Positions 17,519-26,743 are shown, counted from the first letter of the stretch. The stretch: DNA of 64,000 nucleotides from Methylibium sp. Root1272 (GCF_001425905.1 NZ_LMDY01000013.1:187194-251193); one strand, 5' to 3'. A program made the numbers and translations. The notes: generated by a model not told the origin, from the letters alone.

Positions 17519-18265
17519 TCAACGCGGGTTTTCCGCGGTCATGGCGGCCGCGAGCCGCGCCGGTTCGGCGCTCAGCACGTTGTGCCCGACGCCGGGCAGC
17601 GGCAGCCAGTGCGAGCCGGCCACCGCGTCCGCCAGCGCACGACCGTGCGAGAGCGGGCACTGGTCGTCGGTCTCGCCGTGCACCACCAGCGTGGGCCGCT
17701 GGATGCGCGCGGCCCCGGCCGCCAGATCCAGGCCGCGCGCCGACTGCCACGACCACGCCACCGCCTCGGCGTCGGCCACCTGCGTCAGGCCCAGCCGTTC
17801 GGCGCGTTGCTGCGCCTCGGTGCGCAGCGCTTCGATGTCGGCGGCGTGGAACCAGGTCGCCTCGGGCGGGCCGGCGCGCATCGTGCCCGACACCAGCACC
17901 AGCCGCTCGACCGCATCGAGGCCATGCAGCGCCGCCATGCGCAGGATCACGCTGACGCCCATGCTCCAGCCGGCCAGCGCGACCGGCTGGCCGATCGCCT
18001 GCAGCAGCTCGTGCAGCAGGTCCGCGTAGTGGTCGAGGTGGTAGTAGCGCTCGATCGGCCCGTCGTCGGCCGTGCGCCAGCGCGGCGAGGCGGCGCGGCC
18101 CGGCAGGTTGGGCAGCACGCAACGATGGGTGGCGGCGAGCCGCTGCGCGACCGGCATCCAGGCTTCGGCCGTGCCCTGGATGCCATGCAGCAGCACCAGC
18201 GGCCGGCCTCGGCCGAACACCCGGCAGTCGAGACTGCCGAGCGGTGACGAGGACGACGTGGGCAT
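17519..18265 (-). CDS. Alpha/beta hydrolase
   Basis: A 248-residue cytoplasmic alpha/beta hydrolase: oxyanion motif LLHGIQG, serine nucleophile in GWSMG, acid in HGETDDQCP and histidine in GVGHNV. A serine nucleophile suits an esterase, lactonase or C-C hydrolase. It sits between the TRAP operon and the divergent alcohol dehydrogenase-GntR pair, with operator-like sites on both sides, so it probably belongs to the same regulon. Lactone opening in a sugar-acid route is possible but unproven. Confidence 0.88.
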   Translation of the reverse strand: MPTSSSSPLGSLDCRVFGRGRPLVLLHGIQGTAEAWMPVAQRLAATHRCVLPNLPGRAASPRWRTADDGPIERYYHLDHYADLLHELLQAIGQPVALAGWSMGVSVILRMAALHGLDAVERLVLVSGTMRAGPPEATWFHAADIEALRTEAQQRAERLGLTQVADAEAVAWSWQSARGLDLAAGAARIQRPTLVVHGETDDQCPLSHGRALADAVAGSHWLPLPGVGHNVLSAEPARLAAAMTAENPR

Positions 18266-18277
18266 GGTGTCTCCTAT

Positions 18278-18301
18278 TGATATATTAGTAATGTCTTACT
18301 A
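18278..18301. promoter_or_regulatory. Candidate GntR operator between hydrolase and alcohol dehydrogenase genes
   Basis: An AT-rich island contains TGATATATTAGT followed by the perfect inverted repeat TAGTAA-TGTC-TTACTA (18286-18301). This short-spaced palindrome fits FCD-type GntR operators. It lies 12 bases from the hydrolase start and upstream of the divergent dehydrogenase gene, so one site could control both. Confidence 0.55.
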
Positions 18302-18384
18302 GTATTGCACAGCGTTTTTCCCGCGTCACCCGCCCCTCGCGGCCGGTGACGGGATCTGCGCCAGCCGACCGACGAGCCCAGCCG

Positions 18385-19650
18385 ATGCACACCCCACCAG
18401 TCAGCGCCGACGAGACCCTCTACTTCTGCACGCCGTCGCGCGTGCTGCTGGCCGCCGGCGCACGCCACCGCGTCGCCGCGTTGTGCGCCGCCCAGCGCTG
18501 GCGCTGCGCGCTGATCGTCACCGACCGTCACTTCTCGAGCCGCACGACGGTCGTCGACGAGCTGGTGCGCTCGCTGCAGGCCGAGGGCCTGGGGGCTCTG
18601 GTGTTCGATGGCGGCGAGCCCGATCCGTCGACCGAGCTGTGCGACAGCGCGACCGACGAGCTGCTGGCACGCGAGGGCGCCGCGCGCATCGACCACGTCA
18701 TCGCGCTCGGCGGCGGCAGCAACATCGACCTCGCCAAGGCGCTGTGCCTCACGCTGCCATTCCGCCGACCGGTCGCGAGCTTCGTCGGCACGACGCGCTT
18801 CCCCGGCAACCCGCTGCCGATGCTGGCGATGCCCACCACCTCGGGCACCGGCTCGGAGATCACGCCCGGCGCGATCCTGCTCCAGCACAGCAGCGCCACC
18901 AAGGTGGCCGTGATGGGCAACGCGCTGCGGCCGGCGATCGCCGTCATCGACCCGGAGCTCACGCTGAGCTGCCCGCCGAAGGTCACCGCCGACGCCGGGC
19001 TCGATGCGCTGACGCACGCGATCGAGTCCTATCTGACGATGGACGCCACGCGCTTCGACACCGGCGGCGACGCCGACCCGTCGTACAGCGGCCGCAACCG
19101 GCTGACGACGATGTTCGCTCGCGAAGCGATCACGCTGTGCTTCCAGCACCTGCGCCGCGCCTACCTCGTGCCCGACGATCTGCAGGCGCGCACCGGCATG
19201 GCCTACGCGAGCCTGTTCGCCGCGATGTCCTATGCGTCGGCCGGGCTGAACGCGGTACACGGCCTCGCCTATGCGCTGGCCGGGCTCACGCACGCCTCGC
19301 ACGGCAGCACCAACGCCGCGCTCCTGCCCTATGTGATGGACGCGCTGCGGCCCTCGCGCCGCGAAGAGCTGGCCGACATCGCCGCGATGGCCGGCGTGCC
19401 GCGCGCCGACAGCGACGCGATGGCGCGTCAGGCCTCCGTCAAGACGCGCGAGCTGGTCCGGGAGCTCGGTGTGCCGGTCGATCTGGCCGCTTTCGGCGTA
19501 CCGGAACGCGCGCTCGACCAGCTGGTGCACGACGGCCTTGCGGTGGCGCGGCTGGCCAAGGCCTTTCCTCAACAACCCCCCGACGCCGACTACGCGGCCA
19601 TCGTCCGGCGCGCTTATGCTGGCGAACTGTCGGGAATCGAGACTCCATGA
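18385..19650 (+). CDS. Iron-containing alcohol dehydrogenase
   Basis: A 421-residue group III alcohol dehydrogenase. The NAD-binding loop is GGGSNIDLAKAL, followed by PTTSGTGSE; the metal ligands lie in AGLDALTHAIES and in the histidine-rich HGLAYALAGLTHASHG. The ATG at 18385 is chosen; a GTG at 18346 would add 13 residues. Relatives include maleylacetate reductases and 1,3-propanediol or hydroxyacid dehydrogenases. The stop overlaps the GntR start (ATGA), so the regulator is translated with it. Confidence 0.9.
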   Translation: MHTPPVSADETLYFCTPSRVLLAAGARHRVAALCAAQRWRCALIVTDRHFSSRTTVVDELVRSLQAEGLGALVFDGGEPDPSTELCDSATDELLAREGAARIDHVIALGGGSNIDLAKALCLTLPFRRPVASFVGTTRFPGNPLPMLAMPTTSGTGSEITPGAILLQHSSATKVAVMGNALRPAIAVIDPELTLSCPPKVTADAGLDALTHAIESYLTMDATRFDTGGDADPSYSGRNRLTTMFAREAITLCFQHLRRAYLVPDDLQARTGMAYASLFAAMSYASAGLNAVHGLAYALAGLTHASHGSTNAALLPYVMDALRPSRREELADIAAMAGVPRADSDAMARQASVKTRELVRELGVPVDLAAFGVPERALDQLVHDGLAVARLAKAFPQQPPDADYAAIVRRAYAGELSGIETP

Positions 19651-20375
19651 AGAAGACTGCGGCCAGGAAGACCCCCAAGACGACGACGGCCCGACCGCGC
19701 GCCGCGGCCAACACTTCTGGCGCCATCGTCAAGCCGCGCAGCCTGACCGCCACCGCCTACGAGATGATCGAGGAGATGATCGTCAAGCTCGAGCTGCTGC
19801 CGGGCGCCGCGATCTCCGAGGCCGAATTGTCCGCACGGCTGCAGATCGGGCGCACGCCGGTGCGAGAGGCGCTGCAGCGGCTGGCGCGCGAGCACCTGGT
19901 GTCCATCCTGCCGCAGCGCGGCGTGCTGGTGTCGGAGATCGACATCAAGCGCCAGCTGCGGCTGCTGGAGACGCGCCGCGAGGTCGAGCGCCTCGTGGTG
20001 CGCTGCGCCGCACGGCGTGCCACCGAAGCCGAGCGGGCGCGCTTCGAGGAACTGGCCACGGAGTTCGACGTGGCCGGCAAGCAGAACGACGAGACGCGCT
20101 TCATCCGCGCCGACAAGGAGTTCAACGACCTGTCGCTGCGCGCCTCGCGCAACGAGTTCGCGGCCGGCGCGATGGGCCTGATGCACGGCCTGTCGCGGCG
20201 CTTCTGGTACCTGCACTACCGCCAGGCGGCGGACACGCCGCTGATGGCGAAGCTGCACGGTGCGCTGGCGCGCGCGATCTCGCAGCGCGACGAGGCCGCG
20301 GCGGCCCAGGCCATGGAAGCTCTGATCGACCACAACGAAGCCTTCACGAAGGCGACGGTCAGCACCGATTTCTAG
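19647..20375 (+). CDS. GntR-family regulator (FCD type)
   Basis: A 242-residue regulator: a lysine/alanine-rich tail (residues 1-30), a winged helix-turn-helix (ISEAELSARLQIGRTPVREA at about residues 56-75) and a C-terminal FCD ligand-binding domain with Asp/His residues that usually bind a metal and a carboxylate effector. It overlaps the alcohol dehydrogenase gene. It is the likely regulator of the TRAP, hydrolase and dehydrogenase genes through the two related sites described at 17479 and 18278. Confidence 0.93.
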   Translation: MKKTAARKTPKTTTARPRAAANTSGAIVKPRSLTATAYEMIEEMIVKLELLPGAAISEAELSARLQIGRTPVREALQRLAREHLVSILPQRGVLVSEIDIKRQLRLLETRREVERLVVRCAARRATEAERARFEELATEFDVAGKQNDETRFIRADKEFNDLSLRASRNEFAAGAMGLMHGLSRRFWYLHYRQAADTPLMAKLHGALARAISQRDEAAAAQAMEALIDHNEAFTKATVSTDF

Positions 20376-20581
20376 CGCCCGTCCGGGGGAACCCGCCTAG
20401 GGTTTGCGCTGAACTTCTCTCCCGGTCAAGCCGGGTTGCGCGCTGAGCCTAGGCCTTCGACGGTGGCGTCGCTATCGTCCCGTCTCGGGGATCGACCGAT
20501 CCCGCCTTGCCACGCCGACCCGCAGCGACCGGACCCGCCCGGCCCGCTGCAGGTCCCGCAGCCACCCGCAGGAGACGAGAC

Positions 20582-21016
20582 ATGCTGAAGCCGAAGATCA
20601 AGGAAGAGTACGTACAGATGGACCAGGTGGACTGGAAGCCGTTTCCCGCGGCGTTCTCCACCGGCGGCATCCGCTGGAAGCTGCTGCACGTCTCCCCCGA
20701 GATGGGTTCGTGGACGGCGATCTTCGACTGTCCGGCCGGCTCGTCCTTCGCGCCGCATTTCCACGTCGGCCCCGGCGAGTACTTCCTGACCAAGGGCAAG
20801 ATGGACCTGCGCGGCGGCAAGGACGCCGGTGGCGAGACCGCCGTCGCGCCGGGCTACGGCTACGAGTCGGCCAACGCGCGCCACGACAAGACCGAGTTCC
20901 CGGTGCCGAGCGAGTTCTACATGAGCTTCCTCGGGCCGCTCACCTTCATCAAGCCCGACGGCTCGCCGATCGCCGTGATCGGCTGGGAGGACGCGCAGGG
21001 CGCCTGGGCGGCGTGA
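20582..21016 (+). CDS. Cupin-domain protein (acetylacetone-dioxygenase-like)
   Basis: A 144-residue single-domain cupin. The metal site is visible in PHFHVGPGEYFLTKG, with a further histidine near residue 100. Small cupins of this kind include acetylacetone- or aryl-ketone-cleaving dioxygenases, but others are only metal-binding or regulatory. A GGAGA ribosome site precedes the ATG at 20582. It lies upstream of the PQQ dehydrogenase gene in the same direction (188 bases between), so a joint role in oxidation of an alcohol or ketone is possible. Confidence 0.78.
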   Translation: MLKPKIKEEYVQMDQVDWKPFPAAFSTGGIRWKLLHVSPEMGSWTAIFDCPAGSSFAPHFHVGPGEYFLTKGKMDLRGGKDAGGETAVAPGYGYESANARHDKTEFPVPSEFYMSFLGPLTFIKPDGSPIAVIGWEDAQGAWAA

Positions 21017-21204
21017 GCCGAACCGTGCCGGGATGCCGCGTTTCACGCGCGGCCCCCCCGGACTTGTACCGAGAGCCGGCTCGCACGTCACCTTGGCGAC
21101 GCGCGCGGTCCGCACGCAAGCCTAAGCTGCTTCGCCCTGCGCGGGCCGGATCGCCCGCCGGCCGGCACCCGATGCTCCAGAAGAAATCAACGGAGGAGAC
21201 CCCC

Positions 21205-22872
21205 GTGATCCCGAAGCTCGACGTTCTGCGAACGAGATCGATCGCCGGCCTGGCCGTCGCCGCCGCCCTGCTGCTCTGCGCCGGCGTCGGCCGCGCCGAG
21301 GAGGCCGGCAAGAACTGGCCCGACTACCACGGCGACTGGCGCGGCTGGCGCTACAGCCCGCTCGACCAGGTCAACAAGAAGAATGTCAAGAAGCTGAAGG
21401 TGGCCTGGATCCACCAGCCCGGCGAGATCGCGCAGGGACTGCAGGCCACGCCGATCGCGCTCGACGGCGTGCTGTACTACAGCGCATCGAACAACCGCAG
21501 CTTCGCGCTCGACGCGGCCACCGGCAGGCAGCTCTGGGAGTACATCCCCGAGCTCGACGCGGTGCAGGAGAAGTCGGTGTTCGGCTTCTACAACCGCGGC
21601 GTGACGGTGGGTCGCGGCAAGGTCTTCATCGGCGCGTCGGACGGCCACCTGATCGCGCTCGACCAGAAGACCGGCAAGGAGCTGTGGAAGGTGAAGCTCA
21701 CCGACCCCAAGACCTGCCACGGCTGCAACTTCACCTCGCCGCCCATCCTGGCCGGCGACGTGCTGATCGCCGGCCCGACCGGCGGCGACCTGGCGCAGCG
21801 CTCGAAGCTCTATGCGCTGAAGGCCGACACCGGCGAGCGCGCCTGGACGATGGAGCTGCTGAAGGACGACCCGAAGAGCTGGCCCGGCGACACCATCAAG
21901 GTCGGCGGCGGCGGCGCCTGGCTGCCCGGACAGTACGACGCGAAGAACGACACCTTCTTCATCGGCACCTCGAACCCGGCGCCAGACTTCAACGCCGAGC
22001 TGCGCTCGGGCGACAACCTCTACACCGCGACGGTGCTCGCGCTCGAACCGTCCACCGGCCGCATCAAGTGGCACCACCAGGAGGTGCCGAACGACGCCTG
22101 GGACTTCGACTCGGCCTACGAGTTCGTGATGTTCGAGAAGAACGGCCAGGAACTGATGATGCACCTCAACAAGGGCGGCTTCGTCACGGTCTACGACCGC
22201 AAGACCGGTGCGATCCAGGACGTCTGGCGGATCGCCGAGGAGCTGAACTGGATCCAGGGCGTGGACCGCAAGACCGGCGCGCTGATCGGCCGCAACCCGC
22301 CGAAGTCCGGGCAGAGTGAGGTGTTCTGCCCCAGCGCGCTGGGTGTTCGCAGCTGGAATGCAGGCGCCTACAGCCCGAAGACCAAGCTCTGGTACACGAA
22401 CGCCTACGAGATCTGCAACCGCGTCGTGATGAAGCAGCAGCCGATCGACCAGTTGGCGTTCTCGCAGGGCTACTACGACGTGGCCGAGCTGGAGATCATC
22501 CCGCCGCCAGGCAAGAAGGCGACGGCGCGGCTGGTGGCCCATGACCCGGTGACCGGCAAGCAGGCGTGGAAGCTCGACTTCGAGGCGCCGGGCCTGGCGC
22601 ACGTGCTCGCCACCGGCGGCGGCCTGATCTTCAACGGCGACCCGCGCGGCATCCTGTCGGCCTACGACGACCAGACCGGCAAGACGCTGTGGTCCTTCAA
22701 CGTCGGCTCCGGCATGCGCGGCGGCATCGTCAGCTACTCGGCTGGCGGCAAGCAGTACATCGTCGCGGCGACCGGCTTCGGTTCGCTGTTCCCGGGCTTC
22801 GCATCGATTCCCTGGCCGGAGTTCAAGAACGTGCGCGGCGGTGCGGCGCTGATCGCCTTCACGCTGGAATAG
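21205..22872 (+). CDS. PQQ-dependent alcohol dehydrogenase (quinoprotein), lanthanide-type signature
   Basis: A 555-residue periplasmic quinoprotein with a signal peptide (cleavage near VGRAEE) and repeated beta-propeller tryptophan motifs. The GTG at 21205 follows GGAGGA at good spacing; an ATG at 21172 would add 11 polar residues. Metal and catalytic positions by comparison with methanol dehydrogenases: Asp195 where Glu is usual, Asn257 (GTSNPAP), catalytic Asp300 (WDFD) and an extra Asp302, which is diagnostic of lanthanide-dependent enzymes. The vicinal disulfide of classical enzymes is missing before NRGV; a CHGC pair occurs at 171-174. The cytochrome c gene follows 22 bases later. Confidence 0.92.
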   Translation: MIPKLDVLRTRSIAGLAVAAALLLCAGVGRAEEAGKNWPDYHGDWRGWRYSPLDQVNKKNVKKLKVAWIHQPGEIAQGLQATPIALDGVLYYSASNNRSFALDAATGRQLWEYIPELDAVQEKSVFGFYNRGVTVGRGKVFIGASDGHLIALDQKTGKELWKVKLTDPKTCHGCNFTSPPILAGDVLIAGPTGGDLAQRSKLYALKADTGERAWTMELLKDDPKSWPGDTIKVGGGGAWLPGQYDAKNDTFFIGTSNPAPDFNAELRSGDNLYTATVLALEPSTGRIKWHHQEVPNDAWDFDSAYEFVMFEKNGQELMMHLNKGGFVTVYDRKTGAIQDVWRIAEELNWIQGVDRKTGALIGRNPPKSGQSEVFCPSALGVRSWNAGAYSPKTKLWYTNAYEICNRVVMKQQPIDQLAFSQGYYDVAELEIIPPPGKKATARLVAHDPVTGKQAWKLDFEAPGLAHVLATGGGLIFNGDPRGILSAYDDQTGKTLWSFNVGSGMRGGIVSYSAGGKQYIVAATGFGSLFPGFASIPWPEFKNVRGGAALIAFTLE

Positions 22873-22894
22873 CGCGAATGGACAGGACCTGCCG

Positions 22895-23293
22895 ATGACG
22901 AACGCGCGAGCTCCTGCCGCCGCCGGCCGGTGCTGGCGGATCGCCGCCTTGGCCTTGCTGCTCGCCGGCCTGCCGGCCGTGCAGGCCCAGGAAGCGGCGG
23001 CCGTTCCCAGCGCCGAGGACCTGCGCAATCCGGAGTGGGTGCAGGCCGGCCGCGAGAAGTTCGGCCAGACCTGCGCCTACTGCCACGGCAAGGAAGGCGA
23101 CTCCGGCAAGAACCGGCCCTTCCGCGAGCGCATCGACTGGGACCCGGTGCAGATCCACGACGTGATCACCAACGGCCGCAAGCGCGGTGCGAACGTGATG
23201 CCGGCCTGGAAGGGCTCGCTGTCCGACGACGACATCTGGCGCATCACGGCCTTCATCCGCTCGCTGGGTGGCCAGCCGCGCGCCCAGCCCTAG
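22895..23293 (+). CDS. Periplasmic cytochrome c, electron acceptor of the quinoprotein
   Basis: A 132-residue protein with a signal peptide (hydrophobic core at about residues 16-29, cleavage near AQA), one haem-binding CAYCH motif and a likely axial methionine in NVMPAW. It immediately follows the PQQ dehydrogenase gene and should accept its electrons for transfer to the respiratory chain. Confidence 0.93.
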   Translation: MTNARAPAAAGRCWRIAALALLLAGLPAVQAQEAAAVPSAEDLRNPEWVQAGREKFGQTCAYCHGKEGDSGKNRPFRERIDWDPVQIHDVITNGRKRGANVMPAWKGSLSDDDIWRITAFIRSLGGQPRAQP

Positions 23294-23461
23294 GACCTGC
23301 TAGCGCTGCCGGAGGACTCGCGCCCCATGGGTTTCCCTCTCATGCCGCGGCCGGAATCTCACTACGCTGCGCCGGAGCACCCTCGAACGGGCCCGTCCGC
23401 CGGATCGGGATCGAAGGGGGCGACGCGCCTACCGGCCCGTCGCCGCGCCAGGAGACCCGAC

Positions 23462-24436
23462 ATGGAAGCGAGCGCCTCGCCGGCCGTCCCCGCCTCGTTG
23501 CCCGAACCGCCCTGGTGGTCGACCGCGGACGTCGCCCTGGCCGACCGCACCGACGCCTGGGAGGCCGCGCTCAGCGACAACTACCGCCGCTGGCAGGTGC
23601 CGGACCGCGTGGCGCCGGAGTTCAACGCGCGCCTGCGGCACCGCGACGTCGCCGGGCTGCGCGTGGTCGAGTGCCTCTGCGACCCCTGCGGCGGGCGCCG
23701 GCTGCCGCGCCATGTGAGCCAGGAAGGCGCCGCCTACATCGGCGTGCAGATCACGCGCTCGGGGCGCGAGTCGCTGCGCGCCGGCGACGAACGCGTGGCC
23801 GTCGGGCCGGGCGACCTGGTGATCTGGACCAGCGACCAGCCGATGGAGTTCACGGTGACCGAGCGGCTGCACAAGGTTTCGCTGATCCTGCCGTGGGACG
23901 ACGTGAAGGAACGGCTGCCGCGCGCCGAACGCTTCCGCGGCACGGTGCTCGACAGCCGCTCGGGCATCGGCGCGGTGCTGTACTCGCACATCGAGTCGCT
24001 GGCCTCGCAGCTCGAGGAGCTGGAGGCGGGCGAACTCAACGCGGTGCGGCGCGCCACCGTCGAGCTGCTGACGGCGGCGATGTCCTGCCGCCTCGACCCG
24101 GCTCCGCGCGGCCTCTCGCTGCAGCAGCTCAAGCGGGTGCAGGACTACATCCTCGATCACCTGCAGGACGAGAGCCTCACGCCGGGCAGCATCGCGCAGG
24201 CGCACCACATCTCGCCGCGTTACCTGCACCTGCTGTTCGGCAAGACCGGTCAGAGCGTGTCGGCCTACATCCGCCAGCAGCGCCTGGAGCGCTGCGGCGA
24301 GGCGCTGACCAACCCGTCCTACCGCGAGCACAGCGTGGCCGACATCGCCTACCAGTGGGGCTTCACCGACCCGGCGCATTTCAGCCGCGTCTTCAAGCAG
24401 CATTTCGGCCATCCGCCGGGACACTGCCGCCGCTGA
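23462..24436 (+). CDS. AraC-family regulator
   Basis: A 324-residue protein. The ATG at 23462 follows AGGAG; the upstream extension of the frame is dropped. Residues 40-200 form an AraC_binding_2-type sensor domain, with a cysteine cluster CLCDPC; two helix-turn-helix motifs follow (LTPGSIAQAHHISPRYLHLL and SVADIAYQWGFTDPAHFSRV). It sits directly downstream of the quinoprotein and cytochrome genes and probably controls them. FeaR-like regulators share this layout and respond to amines or aldehydes, but the effector here is unknown. Confidence 0.9.
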   Translation: MEASASPAVPASLPEPPWWSTADVALADRTDAWEAALSDNYRRWQVPDRVAPEFNARLRHRDVAGLRVVECLCDPCGGRRLPRHVSQEGAAYIGVQITRSGRESLRAGDERVAVGPGDLVIWTSDQPMEFTVTERLHKVSLILPWDDVKERLPRAERFRGTVLDSRSGIGAVLYSHIESLASQLEELEAGELNAVRRATVELLTAAMSCRLDPAPRGLSLQQLKRVQDYILDHLQDESLTPGSIAQAHHISPRYLHLLFGKTGQSVSAYIRQQRLERCGEALTNPSYREHSVADIAYQWGFTDPAHFSRVFKQHFGHPPGHCRR

Positions 24437-24603
24437 ACTGCGAGCGCCGCGCGGCGCGGCCTGTGCTCCCCGTCCTACACGCCGACGGGAGCGCCGCCGG
24501 CAGGCAGAGCCGGGAGCACCCGGCACCATCTTTCCATCGGTCGCTCGCCCGGCATTCCGCGGGGCGCAGCCGGCCGGATTGTCTTGAATGGAAGGATTCG
24601 CCA

Positions 24604-24789
24604 ATGAACTCCGATCAACTGAAGGGCCGCATCGAGCAGGCCAAGGGCAAGGTCAAGGAAGCCACCGGCAAGGTCGTCGGCAGCGAGAAGCTCAAGACCG
24701 AGGGGCGCGTGGACCAGGTCACCGGCAAGACCCAGGCGAGCTATGGCGACGCCAAGGAAGACCCCAAGAACCTGATCGACAAGACCTGA
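24604..24789 (+). CDS. CsbD-family stress protein
   Basis: A 61-residue hydrophilic protein made of lysine/glutamate-rich repeats typical of CsbD (QLKGRIEQAKGKVKEATGK, then GKTQASYGDAKED). These proteins are small general-stress proteins of uncertain biochemical role. It stands alone, 19 bases before a proline-rich hypothetical gene. Confidence 0.95.
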   Translation: MNSDQLKGRIEQAKGKVKEATGKVVGSEKLKTEGRVDQVTGKTQASYGDAKEDPKNLIDKT

Positions 24790-24808
24790 ACGCGGCGGTG
24801 CGCGCACG

Positions 24809-25129
24809 ATGAACCTCTACGCCCTGCATCCTCACGCGCCGCTGCAGTGCGACGTCACGCTCGACGGCGTGACGACAGTGCGAGCGTCCACCCCGCGCCT
24901 GGCGTTGACGCCGTTCCGCACGGCACATCGGACCGCGCACCGCTCCTTGCGGCGCGCGGAGATCCCTTCGCCGCCCGCGTCGCAGCCGCCCCCTCCGGAA
25001 GTGACACCGCCCGCGCCACCGCGCCCGGACGTGCAGCCGCCGGAGATCACCGATCCGCCACCCTCCGACGTGCCGCTGCCGGTGCGCGAACCCCCAGGCA
25101 TGCCGCCACCGATGGCCGCTGCAGCCTGA
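24809..25129 (+). CDS. Proline-rich hypothetical protein
   Basis: A 106-residue protein. The first half is basic, and the second half (about residues 52-102) is almost entirely proline with acidic and small residues. No signal peptide or membrane helix is seen. Low complexity and the absence of a strong ribosome site leave some doubt, but it starts shortly after csbD and has no overlapping competitor. Function unknown. Confidence 0.5.
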   Translation: MNLYALHPHAPLQCDVTLDGVTTVRASTPRLALTPFRTAHRTAHRSLRRAEIPSPPASQPPPPEVTPPAPPRPDVQPPEITDPPPSDVPLPVREPPGMPPPMAAAA

Positions 25130-25162
25130 GGCTGCGCGACGCGTTACCAGGTCCTCAGGGCC

Positions 25163-26743
25163 TCAGGCGCTGCCGCGCGCAGCGAACCATGCCGCCACGG
25201 TCGCGCGTTGGCCGGCATCGAGATGCAGCCCCAGCTTCGAGCGCCGCCACAGCACGTCGTCGGCCGTCAGGGCCCACTCTTCGCGCTGCAGATGGACCAG
25301 CTCCGCGGCGTGCAGCCCGGGGGTGATCTCGGGCCCCAGGTCGTCCAGACAGCGCGCGTCCGCGAGCCAGCTCGCCGCGCGCGTGCCGTAAGCGCGCGCC
25401 AGCCGGTGCGCCAGCGGCGGCGGCAGCCAGGCATGCCGACGTTCCAGCGCCCCCACGAAGCGCTCGAAGTCCTCGGCCGGCGTGCCCGGCGGCATGCCGG
25501 TCCAGGCCGACAGGTCCCCGCCGGGCAGCACCGCCGACGCGGTCCACGCGGCGCGTCCGTCGCCGAGCAGGCGCCCGATGGCGCCTGCCGCCTCCTCGGC
25601 CAGCTTGCGAAAGGTGGTGATCTTGCCGCCCCAGACCGTGAGCAGCGGCGCGCCGTCGGCGTGCGTCTCGAGCAGGTAGTCACGCGTCACCGCACTCGCG
25701 TCGTCGCCGTCGGCCTCGTCGAGCAGGGGTCGCACACCGGCATAGGACCAGCGCACGTCGGTCGGCACGACCGGCCGCGCGAAGTAGCGGCTGACCTGCT
25801 CGCACAGGTAGGCGATCTCGGCCTCGCTGGCGACGGCGTCGCCGGGTTCGCCATGCAGTTCGACGTCGGTGGTGCCGATCAGCGTGAAGTCGCGCTCGTA
25901 GGGGATCGCGAAGACGATGCGGCGGTCCGGGTTCTGGAACAGGTAAGCCTGCGAGTGGTCGAACAGCCGCGGCACGACGATGTGGCTGCCCTTCACCAGC
26001 CGCAGCTGGCGCGTGGCGAGCGATTCGCCGTGCGACGACACGGCCACGTCGCGCAGGAAGCTCGCGGCCCAGGGCCCGGCCGCGTTGACCAGCGCGCGGG
26101 CCTGCCACGCCACCGCTGCCCCGCCCGCGTGCTGCAGCGTGACGCGCCAGCCGTCCGCGTGGCGCTGCGCACGGGTGCAGGCGCAGCGCGTCAGCACCGT
26201 CGCGCCACGGTCGCGGGCGTCGATCGCGGCCAGCACCACCAGCCGCGCGTCGTCGACCCAGCCGTCGCTGTAGACGAAGCCACGCTGCAGCCGCGGCTGC
26301 AGCGGCACGCCGGCCGGGTGGCGGCGCAGGTCGATGCCGCGCGAGCCGGGCAGCCAGTCGCGGCGCGCGAGGTGGTCGTAGAGGAACAGGCCGGCGCGGA
26401 TCATCCAGGCCGGCCGCATCGCCGCGTCGTGCGGCATCACGAAGGACAGCGGCCACATGATGTGCGGGGCGCTGCGCAGCAGCTGCTCGCGCTCCTGCAG
26501 CGCCTTGCGCACCAGTGCGAACTCGCCATGCTCGAGGTAGCGCAGGCCGCCGTGGATCAGCTTGGTGGAGGCCGACGAGGTGTGTGCCGCCAGGTCGTCG
26601 CGCTCGCACAGCACGACGCGCCAGCCGCGGCCCGCCAGATCGCGCGCGATGCCCGCTCCATTGATGCCGCCGCCGACCACGAGCACGTCGCAGTGCAGCG
26701 GCTCACGGGACGGGTCGGGCCTGGGTTGTTCCACTGCTGCCAT
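25163..26743 (-). CDS. glpD: Aerobic glycerol-3-phosphate dehydrogenase
   Basis: A 526-residue flavoprotein with the FAD-binding [17 protein letters not shown], the family block [17 protein letters not shown] and the C-terminal [16 protein letters not shown]. It oxidises glycerol-3-phosphate to dihydroxyacetone phosphate at the inner membrane and passes electrons to quinone. It is divergent from glpK with only 50 bases between the two starts. No glpF or glpR is adjacent. Confidence 0.96.
   Translation of the reverse strand: MAAVEQPRPDPSREPLHCDVLVVGGGINGAGIARDLAGRGWRVVLCERDDLAAHTSSASTKLIHGGLRYLEHGEFALVRKALQEREQLLRSAPHIMWPLSFVMPHDAAMRPAWMIRAGLFLYDHLARRDWLPGSRGIDLRRHPAGVPLQPRLQRGFVYSDGWVDDARLVVLAAIDARDRGATVLTRCACTRAQRHADGWRVTLQHAGGAAVAWQARALVNAAGPWAASFLRDVAVSSHGESLATRQLRLVKGSHIVVPRLFDHSQAYLFQNPDRRIVFAIPYERDFTLIGTTDVELHGEPGDAVASEAEIAYLCEQVSRYFARPVVPTDVRWSYAGVRPLLDEADGDDASAVTRDYLLETHADGAPLLTVWGGKITTFRKLAEEAAGAIGRLLGDGRAAWTASAVLPGGDLSAWTGMPPGTPAEDFERFVGALERRHAWLPPPLAHRLARAYGTRAASWLADARCLDDLGPEITPGLHAAELVHLQREEWALTADDVLWRRSKLGLHLDAGQRATVAAWFAARGSA

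Noticed and set aside
20421-20436. Short hairpin CCCGG/CCGGG after the GntR gene
   Set aside because: Five-base stem without a T-run; too weak to call a terminator.
21187-23028. Minus-strand open frame of about 610 codons over the quinoprotein gene
   Set aside because: Antisense shadow of the PQQ dehydrogenase and cytochrome genes, which have clear signal peptides and motifs.
24809-25129. Proline-rich frame as a cell-surface or TonB-like protein
   Set aside because: Proline-rich composition recalls TonB linkers, but there is no membrane anchor or TonB C-terminal domain.
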